64,000 nucleotides of DNA, from contig JAJQRA010000019.1 of assembly GCA_046533095.1 (NCBI GenBank), positions 62,001-126,000 on the forward strand, given 5' to 3'. The stretch comes from ZAX-1 sp046533095. Its GTDB lineage: Bacteria; Bacillota; Clostridia; Lachnospirales; Lachnospiraceae. Below are positions 35,665 through 44,382 of this stretch, piece by piece. The position numbers and the translations under genes were made by a program. Under the pieces are notes generated by a model, which did no database searches, was not told where the DNA came from, and was given only the letters and a program-made list of their open reading frames with translations. Within the stretch, counting starts at the first letter, position 1. Each line of letters opens with the position of its first letter.

Positions 35665-36639
35665 CTAATGTTCCTCTTTTGTATTGTTGGCAAGATACTC
35701 CCGCCAGTCAAATACTGCCTCGACAGAAGCAATCCCCACTTCTATCATTGAATCCTCTGGCTCTAAGGTTGTTAATTTCTGCATCCACAAGCCCGGCCTA
35801 CTGATTAAATTCACAAAAAAATTATCGCTTCTTCCCGCTAGCCTTATGATTTCATACGATATCCCGGCAATCAACGGAATAATCGCCAGCCGCAATAATA
35901 ATCTTAGCACCCTTGAGTCTACGCGAATGAACATGGTAGCTATGATACTTACAATCATAACGAAAAACAAAAAGCTGGTTCCGCAGCGTTTATGCTGTCT
36001 AGAGCTGCTCTTTACATTTTCTAAGTTTAACGCTAGCCCATGCTCTATACAGTTGATGCATTTATGTTCTGCCCCATGATACATAAATACACGCTGAATT
36101 TCTTTCATTTTAGATATAAGGAATATGTAGCATATAAAAATCAGCAGACGCAGCACGCCTTCTAAAACAATCAGCAACGTTGCCGATGTTATCATTTTTG
36201 AGAAAAACAGAGAAATTCCATAGGGCAGAACCATAAAAATACCCACTGCAAGCAAGACAGATAAAAATATGGTAAAACCCATCACTGCTTTTTCTGCTTT
36301 TGCTTTCTTTTCATCGGACTTTAGGTCATCGGCTTTTTGTTCATTGGCTTTTTGTTCGTCCAGCTCTAATTCATCGGCTTTTCGCTCGTCTTCTTCCTCA
36401 AAAAAAGATGCCGAAAAAGCCAAGGTTGACATTCCTAAAACGAATGAGTCTATAAAGTTCACCACTCCTCGTATGATTGGAATGTTTTTTACTGTATCAT
36501 TTTTACAGATTCCTCTAAAATCCTTTGTTTCTACTATAATTTCCTTATCTGCTTTTCGGACGGCTACGGCGTATCTGTCTTTATGTTTCATCATTACGCC
36601 TTCCATAACTGCCTGCCCACCAATACCGGATGATGCCAT
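35665..36639 (-). CDS. yqhQ: DUF1385 membrane protein YqhQ
   Basis: 324 residues. The family opening SSGIGGQAVMEGVMMKH is intact, followed by GVVNFIDSFVLGMSTLAFSA, several membrane segments and the conserved MYHGAEHKCINCIEHG and RQHKRCGTSFLF blocks. Role unknown; usually found between rpmE and prmC, as here. Odd feature: residues about 82-118 are a highly charged insertion of short near-repeats (LDEQKANEQKADD type) before the second membrane segment. Confidence 0.92.
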   Translation of the reverse strand: MASSGIGGQAVMEGVMMKHKDRYAVAVRKADKEIIVETKDFRGICKNDTVKNIPIIRGVVNFIDSFVLGMSTLAFSASFFEEEDERKADELELDEQKANEQKADDLKSDEKKAKAEKAVMGFTIFLSVLLAVGIFMVLPYGISLFFSKMITSATLLIVLEGVLRLLIFICYIFLISKMKEIQRVFMYHGAEHKCINCIEHGLALNLENVKSSSRQHKRCGTSFLFFVMIVSIIATMFIRVDSRVLRLLLRLAIIPLIAGISYEIIRLAGRSDNFFVNLISRPGLWMQKLTTLEPEDSMIEVGIASVEAVFDWREYLANNTKEEH

Positions 36640-36750
36640 GCCTCGCCTCCTGTTTCCTAGAAAAGATTCCTGCAGAATATTCTTATTTGCAACGATAAAG
36701 GGATATCACCCTCCTAATCAATTTGTGCATAATCAATTTTAAATGAAGTG

Positions 36751-36787
36751 AGAAAAATAGAGGATGTCCAGATAAAAGACATCCTCT
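36751..36787 (-). terminator. Terminator after rpmE
   Basis: GAGGATGTC pairs with GACATCCTC (36760-36768, 36778-36786), followed on the minus strand by TATTTTTCT. It separates rpmE from yqhQ, probably giving high rpmE expression with partial read-through. Confidence 0.85.
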
Positions 36788-36807
36788 TGTGCTTACACTA
36801 CTTCTTT

Positions 36808-37014
36808 TTACTGATTGACCACACCATATTTCTTATTGAACTTGTCAATTCGTCCACGTGCCTGTGCAGTTTTCTGCTGCCCGGTGTAGAACGGATGGCA
36901 TTTGGAACAAACCTCAACGTGAATGTTCTTCTTTGTCGAACCTGTAATAAACGTATTACCACAGTTGCATGTAACCTCTGCCTCATGGTAATCTGGATGG
37001 ATCCCCTCTTTCAT
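36808..37014 (-). CDS. rpmE: 50S ribosomal protein L31
   Basis: 68 residues of the zinc-binding C+ form: CNC in the N-terminal half and CSKC in the second (VTCNCGNTF, VEVCSKCHPFYTGQQK). Has its own promoter and terminator. Confidence 0.98.
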   Translation of the reverse strand: MKEGIHPDYHEAEVTCNCGNTFITGSTKKNIHVEVCSKCHPFYTGQQKTAQARGRIDKFNKKYGVVNQ

Positions 37015-37140
37015 GATTTCACCTCTTCATTCTATCTTTTATTGCATTTTATGACGAATCTAATTTGCCAATTTTGTAACTGTTCCATCGTTCATTCTAT
37101 ATCCAATGGACATTTGTTATTCATTTTTCTGAACAACATT

Positions 37141-37169
37141 ATTGTACCATATGATTTTTTCATATGCAA
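37141..37169 (-). promoter_or_regulatory. Promoter of rpmE
   Basis: Minus-strand TTGCAT (37164-37169) and TACAAT (37141-37146) separated by 17 bp, about 130 bp before the start. The 5' leader could carry an autoregulatory L31 site, but none is recognisable. Confidence 0.6.
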
Positions 37170-37254
37170 GTTATTTTTTTATTTAAATTTTTTGTTTTCC
37201 ATGCAAAATTGATGCAAAAATTGATAATAGTCAGATAGTTTACTGCTTTCCTAC

Positions 37255-38976
37255 TTAGACAACTTTCGTTTTTTTAATCATCTGTACAAATTCCCGATTG
37301 CTATTTGTCCGAATAAACATATTTAAAATGTTCTCTACCGCATCATCTGTTCTCATACCGTTGATTGCCCGGCGCATAATCTCTACCGCCTCCTGCTCTT
37401 CTTTATCAAGCAGTAGATCTTCTCTTCTTGTCCCGGATTTTGTAATGTCGATTGCCGGAAAAACTCGTTTTTCTGAAAGTTTACGATCCAGAATCAGTTC
37501 CATATTGCCAGTGCCTTTAAATTCCTCATAAATAACATCGTCCATTCGACTTCCCGTATCTACAAGTGCAGTTGCTAATATGGTAATGCTTCCACCTTCC
37601 CTCATATTTCTTGCCGCTCCAAAAAACCGTTTTGGCATATGCAGTGCCGCAGGGTCAATTCCTCCAGATAGCGTACGGCCACTTGGGGGAACAATTAAAT
37701 TATAGGCCCTTGCAAGCCTTGTAATACTGTCCAGTAAAATTATGACATCTTTCTTATGTTCTACCAAACGTCTTGCCCGCTCCACTACCATTTCAGAAAC
37801 CCGTTTATGATGTTCCGGCAATTCATCAAAGGTAGAATAAATAACCTCTACATTTTTCCCTTCAATTGCCTCCTTAATATCCGTCACTTCTTCTGGCCGC
37901 TCATCAATAAGCAAAATAATCAGATGCATATCCGGATGATTCTTCGTGATCGATTTCGCTACTTCTTTTAACAATGTCGTTTTACCTGCCTTTGGCTGAG
38001 ATACAATCATCCCCCTTTGCCCTTTTCCGATGGGCGAAACCAAATCCATAATTCGCATTGCTGTTCCACTTCTATGTGTCTCTAGCCGAATCCGCTCATT
38101 TGGAAAAATTGGCGTCATATCTTCAAAATTCCTTCGGCATGCCGCTTCCCTTGGGTTCAAGCCATTTATGGTCTTTATGTAAAGCAGGGCACTGAACTTT
38201 TCCTGCATCGTCTTTACTCTTGTATTTCCGGAAATAACATCGCCGGTTTTTAAATTGAATCTGCGAATCTGTGATGGCGAAACATATACATCATTTTCTC
38301 CGGGCAGATAATTCGCACAACGGATAAATCCATATCCATCCGGCATCACTTCCAGAATTCCATTTGCTGAAACTCCACTATCTAATTCCGGGTTTTCTAT
38401 TTCGATACCTTCTCTTGTTACAATTTTACCGTTTTTCCTATCTTCTTTTGCTTCATTTCTATCTTCCCTTAGTTCACTTCTATTTTCCTTCGCTTCTTTC
38501 CCATCTTCCTTCACTTCATTTCTATTTTCCTTTATTTCATTTCTATTTTCTTTCGCTTCTTTCCCATCTTCCTTTACTTCATTTCTATTTTCCTTCGCTT
38601 CTTTCCTATGTTCCTTCACCTCATTTCTATTTTCCTTTACTTCATTTCTATTTTCCTTTACTTCATTTCTGTCTTCCTTCACTTCATTTCTGTCTTCCTT
38701 TACTTCATTTCTGTCTTCCTTTACTTCATTTCTGTCTTCCTTTACTTCATTTCGCTCTTCCTTTACTTTACTTTTTTCACTGCTTGCATTTGCTCTGTCT
38801 AATTTGCCCAAATCTTTATTTTCACTGCGAATGGTCGATCGCTCATCTCGTTCATCTTCTTCTAACATAAGCTCTACTAACCGACTCTTTTTCAATCCGG
38901 ACAAATGCTTTAAGCCCCTTGCCTTTGCTATATCCCTTAGCGTAATTACGGATAAGCTCTCATACTTTTCTCTCAT
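37255..38976 (-). CDS. rho: Transcription termination factor Rho with heptad-repeat insertion
   Basis: 573 residues from ATG 38976 (MREKYESLSVITLRDIAKAR) preceded by AAAGGAGAAAGT. The N-terminal Rho_N SAP-like helix pair is followed, at residues about 74-178, by some 15 tandem heptads of consensus xRNEVKE. Then come the cold-shock RNA-binding domain (GYGFIRCANYLPGENDVYVS) and the hexameric ATPase with Walker A SQPKAGKTTLLKEVA, LIDERPEEVTD and the Q/R-loop SGGIDPAALHMPKR. The insertion is hydrophilic, alternating in charge, and makes Rho about 150 residues longer than the E. coli protein. A -10 TATAAT lies near 39054-39059. Confidence 0.95.
   Translation of the reverse strand: MREKYESLSVITLRDIAKARGLKHLSGLKKSRLVELMLEEDERDERSTIRSENKDLGKLDRANASSEKSKVKEERNEVKEDRNEVKEDRNEVKEDRNEVKEDRNEVKENRNEVKENRNEVKEHRKEAKENRNEVKEDGKEAKENRNEIKENRNEVKEDGKEAKENRSELREDRNEAKEDRKNGKIVTREGIEIENPELDSGVSANGILEVMPDGYGFIRCANYLPGENDVYVSPSQIRRFNLKTGDVISGNTRVKTMQEKFSALLYIKTINGLNPREAACRRNFEDMTPIFPNERIRLETHRSGTAMRIMDLVSPIGKGQRGMIVSQPKAGKTTLLKEVAKSITKNHPDMHLIILLIDERPEEVTDIKEAIEGKNVEVIYSTFDELPEHHKRVSEMVVERARRLVEHKKDVIILLDSITRLARAYNLIVPPSGRTLSGGIDPAALHMPKRFFGAARNMREGGSITILATALVDTGSRMDDVIYEEFKGTGNMELILDRKLSEKRVFPAIDITKSGTRREDLLLDKEEQEAVEIMRRAINGMRTDDAVENILNMFIRTNSNREFVQMIKKTKVV
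38442..38757. repeat. 21-bp coding repeats in rho
   Basis: About 15 in-frame copies of a 21-bp unit (plus-strand form near TTCATTTCTGTCTTCCTTTA) encode the heptads. Copies next to each other at 38660-38757 are almost identical, pointing to recent slippage or recombination; copy number may differ between strains. Confidence 0.95.
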
Positions 38977-39095
38977 ACTTTCTCCTTTTATTATCTTACT
39001 TCTAGTTATCTTGGGATTCATGTCAGAGACGACACCGAATATTGCGATAATTTATTATACACCATCTTTTTCTAAATAGGAAGTCCCTATTTTCC

Positions 39096-39124
39096 TTGAT
39101 TTGTATTTTTTTTAATGGTAAAAT
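39096..39124 (+). promoter_or_regulatory. Promoter of the DUF4364 gene
   Basis: TTGATT (39096-39101) and TAAAAT (39119-39124) with 17-bp spacing on the plus strand, 45 bp before the start; divergent from rho. Confidence 0.65.
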
Positions 39125-39168
39125 ATCCTTTACAGTTACACATTAGGTTATAGAAGGAGTAGGCATTT

Positions 39169-39684
39169 ATGGCAGAAGCATTGACGCAATACAAATTAAT
39201 TGTTTTATATATGTTAGACAAAGTAGATTTCCCACTGACAAATACGCAAATTTCTAATTTTATACTGGAAAAAGAATATACAACTTATTTTACCATTCAA
39301 CAGGCAATTAGCGAACTCATTGATGCCGAACTCGTATATACAGAATCCACCCACAGCAATACCCACTACCACATTACCCCTGCCGGACGGGAAACGCTTT
39401 CCTATTTTCCTGATAAAATTTCACAGGCGATCAAGACAGACGTACTGGCTTTTTTTGAAGAAAATCGTCTGGAACTGAAAAATGAAATATCGCTTATTGC
39501 CAGTTACTATAAAACAACCGGGCAAAATTATGCTGTACGGTGCCAGATCAAGGAAACTGATATTCCTTTAGTCGATTTAACGCTGAAAGTAAAAAATAAA
39601 GAGCAGGCAAAGGCAGTGTGCGGAAACTGGCACCAGCAAAGTGAAGATGTCTATACCTATTTGATGGATATGTTGCTAAAATAG
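39169..39684 (+). CDS. DUF4364-family winged-helix protein
   Basis: 171 residues; ribosome site AGAAGGAGTAGGC. The opening LTQYKLIVLYMLDKVDFPLT, then NTQISNFILEKEYTTYFTIQ, is typical of DUF4364, a family of PadR/ArsR-like winged-helix proteins in Clostridia. The C-terminal half is a small alpha/beta domain. Probably a DNA-binding regulator; target unknown. Monocistronic with promoter and terminator. Confidence 0.88.
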   Translation: MAEALTQYKLIVLYMLDKVDFPLTNTQISNFILEKEYTTYFTIQQAISELIDAELVYTESTHSNTHYHITPAGRETLSYFPDKISQAIKTDVLAFFEENRLELKNEISLIASYYKTTGQNYAVRCQIKETDIPLVDLTLKVKNKEQAKAVCGNWHQQSEDVYTYLMDMLLK

Positions 39685-39711
39685 CATCCTTTACATCTGT
39701 AAACAGGACTA

Positions 39712-39753
39712 TAGCCGAATAACCCGTATGGAGAGTTATTCGGCTACTTTATT
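39712..39753 (+). terminator. Terminator after the DUF4364 gene
   Basis: 12-bp perfect stem TAGCCGAATAAC/GTTATTCGGCTA followed by CTTTATT. Confidence 0.85.
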
Positions 39754-39783
39754 CAAAGGTTTTCAGAAATGGTAAATTTATAA

Positions 39784-40314
39784 TTAATACGAAAAATTTC
39801 CTATTACGGTAAGAGTTAATGTATTATATATGTTTTGTACATACACCCTATATTGGCCGGATACCGTTAATGCGAATGAATGCAACAGGTCATTTCCGCC
39901 CTGCACATAGCGTCTTACTCCATTCGGTTCCATGATCCCTACCTTTGCTAGTTTTCCATCCGGAATATGTACACATATTGAAATCGACCCACCGCTACTT
40001 GCAGAAAATCCTAATGTTGACATCATTGAATCTGGCGGTACGTCCCAAGCAAAGTTTCTGCCTCCACGTAATCTACCGCCTGTTGCTTCCACAATGGTAG
40101 GGTCTGTAGGTCCACTTAGTTCATAATACTCTATTAAATCATTCTCATTTAAAGTGGATTCATCTGCCGGCGTTTCCTCGTATTCATATAGCCCTACCAG
40201 ATTTCTATCAGAAGCTTGTACTGTGGTTAGAGCCGTCAAAGAAAGTACCAATATCAGTGCCATTAAAACTCTTGTTGTCGTTTTTAGTTTTAAATTTCTC
40301 TCGTTATTCTTCAT
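39784..40314 (-). CDS. Secreted protein sharing the sensor domain of the adjacent BlaR1-like protein
   Basis: 176 residues from ATG 40314 (AGGAG 12 bp upstream); longer in-frame starts lack a ribosome site. Signal peptide at residues 1-34 (TTTRVLMALILVLSLTALTT, then VQAS). The mature part ends in a domain of about 90 residues that aligns with the C-terminus of the neighbouring M56 protein: both have an F.W..P start, a C/S-SG-I-I-V block, VGI[IM]EP[DN]G[TV]RRY and a [GS]-[TQ]Y closing strand. It lies 101 bp downstream of that gene in the same direction. Function unknown; the shared domain suggests that it competes for, carries or mimics the signal read by the sensor. Confidence 0.75.
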   Translation of the reverse strand: MKNNERNLKLKTTTRVLMALILVLSLTALTTVQASDRNLVGLYEYEETPADESTLNENDLIEYYELSGPTDPTIVEATGGRLRGGRNFAWDVPPDSMMSTLGFSASSGGSISICVHIPDGKLAKVGIMEPNGVRRYVQGGNDLLHSFALTVSGQYRVYVQNIYNTLTLTVIGNFSY

Positions 40315-40415
40315 TTTTTCCAATTCTCCTAGGATTCTTAATATTTTATCTCCCTTCTTGCTCGTGTCAGATTGAACATTACTCATTCCAATCTGTATTA
40401 ACAATGAAGTTTCCT

Positions 40416-41831
40416 CTAAGGCATCGGATTATCTCTCACGTCATTTGTGTAATAGCCTCTGCCCATAATTGCTGTACGATTCATATTCCCTAAAAAAATA
40501 TGATAAGTGCCATCCATATCTATTGAAAATTTATATATCTTCATATTAGAAACTTCTTGATACCTTCTTGTCCCATCCGGTTCGATGATTCCTACTTCTA
40601 TTTGCTTTTCGCTTTCCTCTATATTTAAAGCTACACAAATTGTATCACCGCTACAGGCATAAAATTCAGGTGATTGGACGATGGTATGAACTGGGATAAA
40701 CCACTCAAATACTTTCGTAAAATTATCTGCTTCTACAATTTCTTTTTCAATTACCGTTATATCATAGCTTTCTGCAAATATCTCTATGGGTTTTTCTTGG
40801 CTACGTTCTACTCGAACCCTTTCACTTACTTCAACTGCTGTATTCTTATACAGCTTTTCATATAAGTCAACAATTCCATTCTCTGCTATAAGCGCTATTC
40901 CCATACCGGCTATAGAAAATACTGCCGCTGCTACCATATGCAGTGATGTTTTTATATCTTTTTCTACTTCGTAGTCCTGCATCTTTAGGACTCTTCTTTT
41001 TAGGCTGCTTTCGGCATTAAATTGCATTACAACTTTATTCATTCTAACATAGGACTCTGTCAGTCCTTTCAATGCAACCATAAAATATTGTCTTTTGCTT
41101 AACGAGCAGTTTGTTTCATAGCATACCGTAAAATCACAATCCGTTTCACTCCACTCTTCGATATTCATTCTTAAAATATGTGCCAGTGGATTCACCCAAT
41201 TGAATAAGCATAAAAAAATAATCAATTTCTTTATCCATAAGTCTTTTTTCTTTATATGGACCAATTCATGGTAAAATACTGCGGTCAACTCAATTTCATC
41301 ATAGTCTCGCATGGGCAGTATCACTATTTTCTTAAAAATACCTGTTACAATTGGGGTTTGCAGCGTATAGTTTTGATAAAGTCCAATTTCCCCTTTCATA
41401 CCCATTTCTTGGCAGGTCTGAAAAAAGATGTTGCGCATTTTTTCATCCCGTACTATCAAATTACTACGAAAGAGCATGCGCAACCTACCATACTGTACCA
41501 TATACATGATTAAATTATACACCATACCTACGAACCAAATAATCGCAGCGCACTGCAATCCTATAACGATTGCAGGAGTCAACCAAAAACTTATTTCTGT
41601 CACTTCAAGCATATGCAAACTATAAATTAATCTGTATCTTTGCAATATGAGCACACAATAGCCGATCGGCATACAATTAAACAGCAAAACTATCTTTAGT
41701 AAGGGATAAATTTTTCTTATCTGACCCTTGTGAGTGAAATGTGTTTTAACGCCCCACCAACTTATGTGTGCTATTGCACCTGCGATAGAAGTCAAAATCA
41801 GCATAAAGAAAAGATTATTTATCCAACTCAT
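40416..41831 (-). CDS. BlaR1/MecR1-like M56 metalloprotease signal transducer
   Basis: 471 residues. Three N-terminal membrane segments (about 5-25, 42-65, 83-108), a cytoplasmic M56 peptidase domain with zinc motif HELVH at 189-193 and IEEWSETDCD, and a fourth membrane segment near 306-325. The extracellular C-terminus (about 330-471) is not a penicillin-binding domain: no SxxK, SxN or KTG motifs are visible. It instead resembles the secreted protein encoded next. In the BlaR paradigm ligand binding outside activates the protease, which leads to loss of the BlaI repressor. Stop of blaI-like gene overlaps its start by 17 bp. Confidence 0.9.
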   Translation of the reverse strand: MSWINNLFFMLILTSIAGAIAHISWWGVKTHFTHKGQIRKIYPLLKIVLLFNCMPIGYCVLILQRYRLIYSLHMLEVTEISFWLTPAIVIGLQCAAIIWFVGMVYNLIMYMVQYGRLRMLFRSNLIVRDEKMRNIFFQTCQEMGMKGEIGLYQNYTLQTPIVTGIFKKIVILPMRDYDEIELTAVFYHELVHIKKKDLWIKKLIIFLCLFNWVNPLAHILRMNIEEWSETDCDFTVCYETNCSLSKRQYFMVALKGLTESYVRMNKVVMQFNAESSLKRRVLKMQDYEVEKDIKTSLHMVAAAVFSIAGMGIALIAENGIVDLYEKLYKNTAVEVSERVRVERSQEKPIEIFAESYDITVIEKEIVEADNFTKVFEWFIPVHTIVQSPEFYACSGDTICVALNIEESEKQIEVGIIEPDGTRRYQEVSNMKIYKFSIDMDGTYHIFLGNMNRTAIMGRGYYTNDVRDNPMP

Positions 41832-42195
41832 CTATAATCTTTTTGATCTCTTCTAGTTCCTCTTTTTCAATATTCTTATTGACATAAAAAGTTGACAAAA
41901 ATTGACCAACGGAACCGTTATTCCAGAAAGAAACAAATTCATGTGCCTGCTTATTCTTGTATGCTTCTTCTGTAATCAGAACTTCATACGTATAAATTTT
42001 TCCATCTCTTTTTAGTCTGAGATAATCTTTTTGTACAAGCTTTGTTAAAAAAGTTGAAACAGTCTGTGATTTCCAATTCTTTTGATGCTGCCCATTTGCA
42101 AGATTCAAAATTTCGGACAAGGACATCTCATGATCGCTATCCCAGATACATTTCATTACAATTGTCTCAGATGGGGTTAAGTCTTTCATTTTCAT
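41815..42195 (-). CDS. BlaI/MecI-family repressor
   Basis: 126 residues. Winged helix with LTPSETIVMKCIWDSDHEMS and KNWKSQTVSTFLTKLVQKDY, LRLKRDGKIYTYEV, all matching the Penicillinase_R family; the C-terminal dimer helix contains the usual region cleaved after induction. Preceded by AAAGGAGGTGAAAAA. First gene of a three-gene operon with the M56 sensor and the secreted protein. Confidence 0.95.
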   Translation of the reverse strand: MKMKDLTPSETIVMKCIWDSDHEMSLSEILNLANGQHQKNWKSQTVSTFLTKLVQKDYLRLKRDGKIYTYEVLITEEAYKNKQAHEFVSFWNNGSVGQFLSTFYVNKNIEKEELEEIKKIIDELDK

Positions 42196-42212
42196 TTTTT
42201 CACCTCCTTTTA

Positions 42213-42257
42213 ACTAGTTCTGAAGTTCATTCTACACTAGTTCTAATTTTAAATCAA
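42213..42257 (-). promoter_or_regulatory. Promoter and candidate operator of the blaI-like operon
   Basis: TTGATT (42252-42257) and TAGAAT (42229-42234) on the minus strand, 17 bp apart. A 29-bp interrupted palindrome at 42213-42241, ACTAGT-n3-GAA-n5-TTC-n3-ACTAGT, covers the -10 box and the start point. This is where a BlaI dimer would be expected to bind and autoregulate. The half-sites contain the TACA/TGTA-like element known from BlaI targets. Confidence 0.6.
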
Positions 42258-42485
42258 TACCTATTTTGTATTTTATCACATTTTTATCCTATTGTACAAT
42301 GTTTTTCACTTATAGAACAATTTTTATTATTTATGAAACACGATAGAATAGAGAGGAATTCCATAGAATATAAGAAAAGCTCATAAATGATAGGAATTTT
42401 TAATAAATTTATGGGAGGATTTCATCGTATAGGGAAAAGTTTATAACATATAAGGAAAAATTCATAACATAATAGGAGGTGACGT

Positions 42486-42737
42486 ATGTCGAAAAGTAAA
42501 AAAATGAAATTTGATAATATTGATTTCTATTTCAATTTATCATTAAATATTGGCTACTATCGTAGGCTCTGCGGTTACACGCAAGCACAATTAGCTGAAA
42601 TTATTGATCTTAGTCCTTCTTTCTTGGGTGCGCTAGAAGCAACAGGGTGCCAACGCAGATGTTCTTTGGAAACTCTTTTTGATATTGCAAGAGCCCTCCA
42701 TATTGAGCCATATCAGCTTTTAAAGCCAAAAGATTAA
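42486..42737 (+). CDS. Small XRE-family HTH protein
   Basis: 83 residues with AGGAGGTGACGT upstream. Helix-turn-helix: GYYRRLCGYTQAQLAEIIDL followed by SPSFLGALEATG and RRCSLETLFDIARALHIEPYQLL, typical of compact Cro/CI-like regulators of chromosomal or mobile loci in Clostridia. Divergent from the blaI-like operon. The leader (42360-42480) is AT-rich with loosely repeated ATAAGGAAAA-type words. The following 42738-42986 holds no gene, only imperfect copies of a CTACTTCCC-AAAAGCAG block. Confidence 0.85.
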   Translation: MSKSKKMKFDNIDFYFNLSLNIGYYRRLCGYTQAQLAEIIDLSPSFLGALEATGCQRRCSLETLFDIARALHIEPYQLLKPKD

Positions 42738-42986
42738 AAATGATGTCCTTTTGTTTCTCAAAGAACAGGGGGCGGATGTGCAGGCTCTCCTACTTCCCAA
42801 AAAGCAGGGGGCGGCCACACAGGTGCCCCTACTTCCCCAAAAGCAGTATGGGGTAGGCTGATTTTTTCAAACATACTTCCTTTGTCCGGGTAGGGTTTTA
42901 TCGTACCTCTTTTTTATGTTGCGAAAAAATATCTTTTAATTTCACACTTTAGAACATGCCGCCACTAGGTGTAAAAAAAATCGTAG

Positions 42987-44336
42987 CTATTTTCTTTTTT
43001 GATTCCATTTTTTATTGAACGTTTTTTTCACATTACTGTTCTTAGGGCGACTTTCCCCTCTGCTTTTTTCATTATCTTTTCTACTACTAAAATTACTGCC
43101 TTTGTCATAACTGCTGCTTTTATCTTTGTCGTAGCTGCTGCTTTTGCCTTTGTCATATCCGCTACCTTTGGCTTTGTCGTAGCTGCTGCTTTTGCCTTTG
43201 TCATATCCGCTACCTTTGGCTTTGTCGTAGCTACTGCTTTTGCCTTTGTCATATCCGCTGCCTTTGGCTTTGTCGTAGCTGCTGCTTTTGCCTTTGTCAT
43301 ATCCGCTGCCTTTGGCTTTGTCGTAGCTACTACTTTTATTTCTGTCATAGCTGCTTCTTTCATCTTTGTCGTATCCGGCACTTTTATTTCTGTCATATCC
43401 GCTACCTTTGGCTTTATCGTAACTGGTACTTTTATTTCTGCCGTACCCGCTTCTTTCATCTTTGTCGTATCCGGCACTTTTATTTCTGTCATATCCGCTA
43501 CCTTTGGCTTTATCGTAACTGGCACTTTTACTTCTGCCGTATCCGCTACTTTCATCTTTGTCGTATCCGGCACTTTTACTCCTACCGTACCCGCTACTTT
43601 TGCCTTTGTCGTATCCGCCGCTTTTCTCGTCACCGTAACTGGTACTTTTATTTTTATCATAGCTGGTTTTTTTATCTTTATCATAGCTTTTGCCTTCGCT
43701 CTTTTCGTTGTCATAGCTTTTGTTCTTGTCGCCTGTCTTCTTATAATTACCGTATTTACTATTTTTCCTTTTTTTCTTCTTCTTTGCAGAATATCCAAAT
43801 TTCCCTATTCTCTTTCCTAATGCAAAGTATTCCCCATGGGAATAGACTGTCAATCCCATATTGGTAAAATCAAATTTTCCTTTATCGTCTATATAGTCTT
43901 CGTCTACATTAACATTCACTACTTCTGCAAGAAACATATCGTGGCTTCCAAGTTCTTTGATGTCTACAACTCTACACTCTATGCTTACCGGGCTTTCTTC
44001 AATGCCCGGTGCACCAATTTGCATTGACGGAATTGCCGTCAAATGTAATTTTTCAAATTTATCTATCTCTCTTCCGGAGATAACACCACAGTAATCTGCC
44101 GCATGTACTAATTCTTTTGTTGTAAGGTTTATAACAAATTCTTTTGTTTCTTTTATAATGTCATATGAATAGCGTTCTTTCCGAATGGATATGGATACCA
44201 TTGTCGGTGCAGATGAGATATTTCCTGCCCAAGCGACTGTAATTATATTGGGTTTTTCTCCTTCCCTTGCACAGCTTACCATTACTGCCGGTACGGGATA
44301 AAGCATATTTCCCGGTTTCCATGATGATTTTGACAT
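42987..44336 (-). CDS. Flavin reductase-like protein with long Lys/Ser/Gly/Tyr repeat tail
   Basis: 449 residues from ATG 44336 (GGGAG upstream). Residues 1-185 are an FMN-binding split-barrel flavin reductase domain (MLYPVPAVMVSC, NIITVAWAGNISSAPTMVSI, FVINLTTKELVHAADYCGV, GAPGIEESPVSIECRV), complete in itself. From 185 on comes a basic linker (KKKKKRKNSKYGNYKK) and then about 25 octapeptides of the form K-[SG]-S-[SG]-Y-[DG]-[KR]-x to residue about 420, ending in another basic stretch. Flavin reductases of this family normally stop near residue 190. The tail has no membrane or enzymatic motif. Confidence 0.88.
   Translation of the reverse strand: MSKSSWKPGNMLYPVPAVMVSCAREGEKPNIITVAWAGNISSAPTMVSISIRKERYSYDIIKETKEFVINLTTKELVHAADYCGVISGREIDKFEKLHLTAIPSMQIGAPGIEESPVSIECRVVDIKELGSHDMFLAEVVNVNVDEDYIDDKGKFDFTNMGLTVYSHGEYFALGKRIGKFGYSAKKKKKRKNSKYGNYKKTGDKNKSYDNEKSEGKSYDKDKKTSYDKNKSTSYGDEKSGGYDKGKSSGYGRSKSAGYDKDESSGYGRSKSASYDKAKGSGYDRNKSAGYDKDERSGYGRNKSTSYDKAKGSGYDRNKSAGYDKDERSSYDRNKSSSYDKAKGSGYDKGKSSSYDKAKGSGYDKGKSSSYDKAKGSGYDKGKSSSYDKAKGSGYDKGKSSSYDKDKSSSYDKGSNFSSRKDNEKSRGESRPKNSNVKKTFNKKWNQKRK
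43076..43718. repeat. 24/48-bp coding repeats of the flavin reductase tail
   Basis: Tandem units of 24 bp, mostly paired as 48-bp higher-order units, encode the octapeptides. The downstream copies (about 43140-43320) are nearly identical to one another, while those nearer the domain are more varied, suggesting expansion from the 3' side. Confidence 0.9.
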
Positions 44337-44382
44337 TTTAACTCCCATCTATCCGCTTTGCCGGATACAAACATGATATAAT

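Noticed and set aside
38364..38870. Rightward 168-codon frame rich in Phe/Leu opposite rho
   Set aside because: Antisense shadow of the heptad repeats; rho is certain.
40416..42195. Beta-lactam resistance operon
   Set aside because: The sensor lacks penicillin-binding motifs and no beta-lactamase or mecA-type gene is nearby.
42999..43820. Rightward 273-codon Ala/Phe-rich frame, and a leftward 256-codon Lys/Ala/Thr-rich frame, in the flavin reductase gene
   Set aside because: Both are alternative-frame readings of the 24-bp repeats; they lack start signals and the flavin reductase frame is continuous with a real domain.
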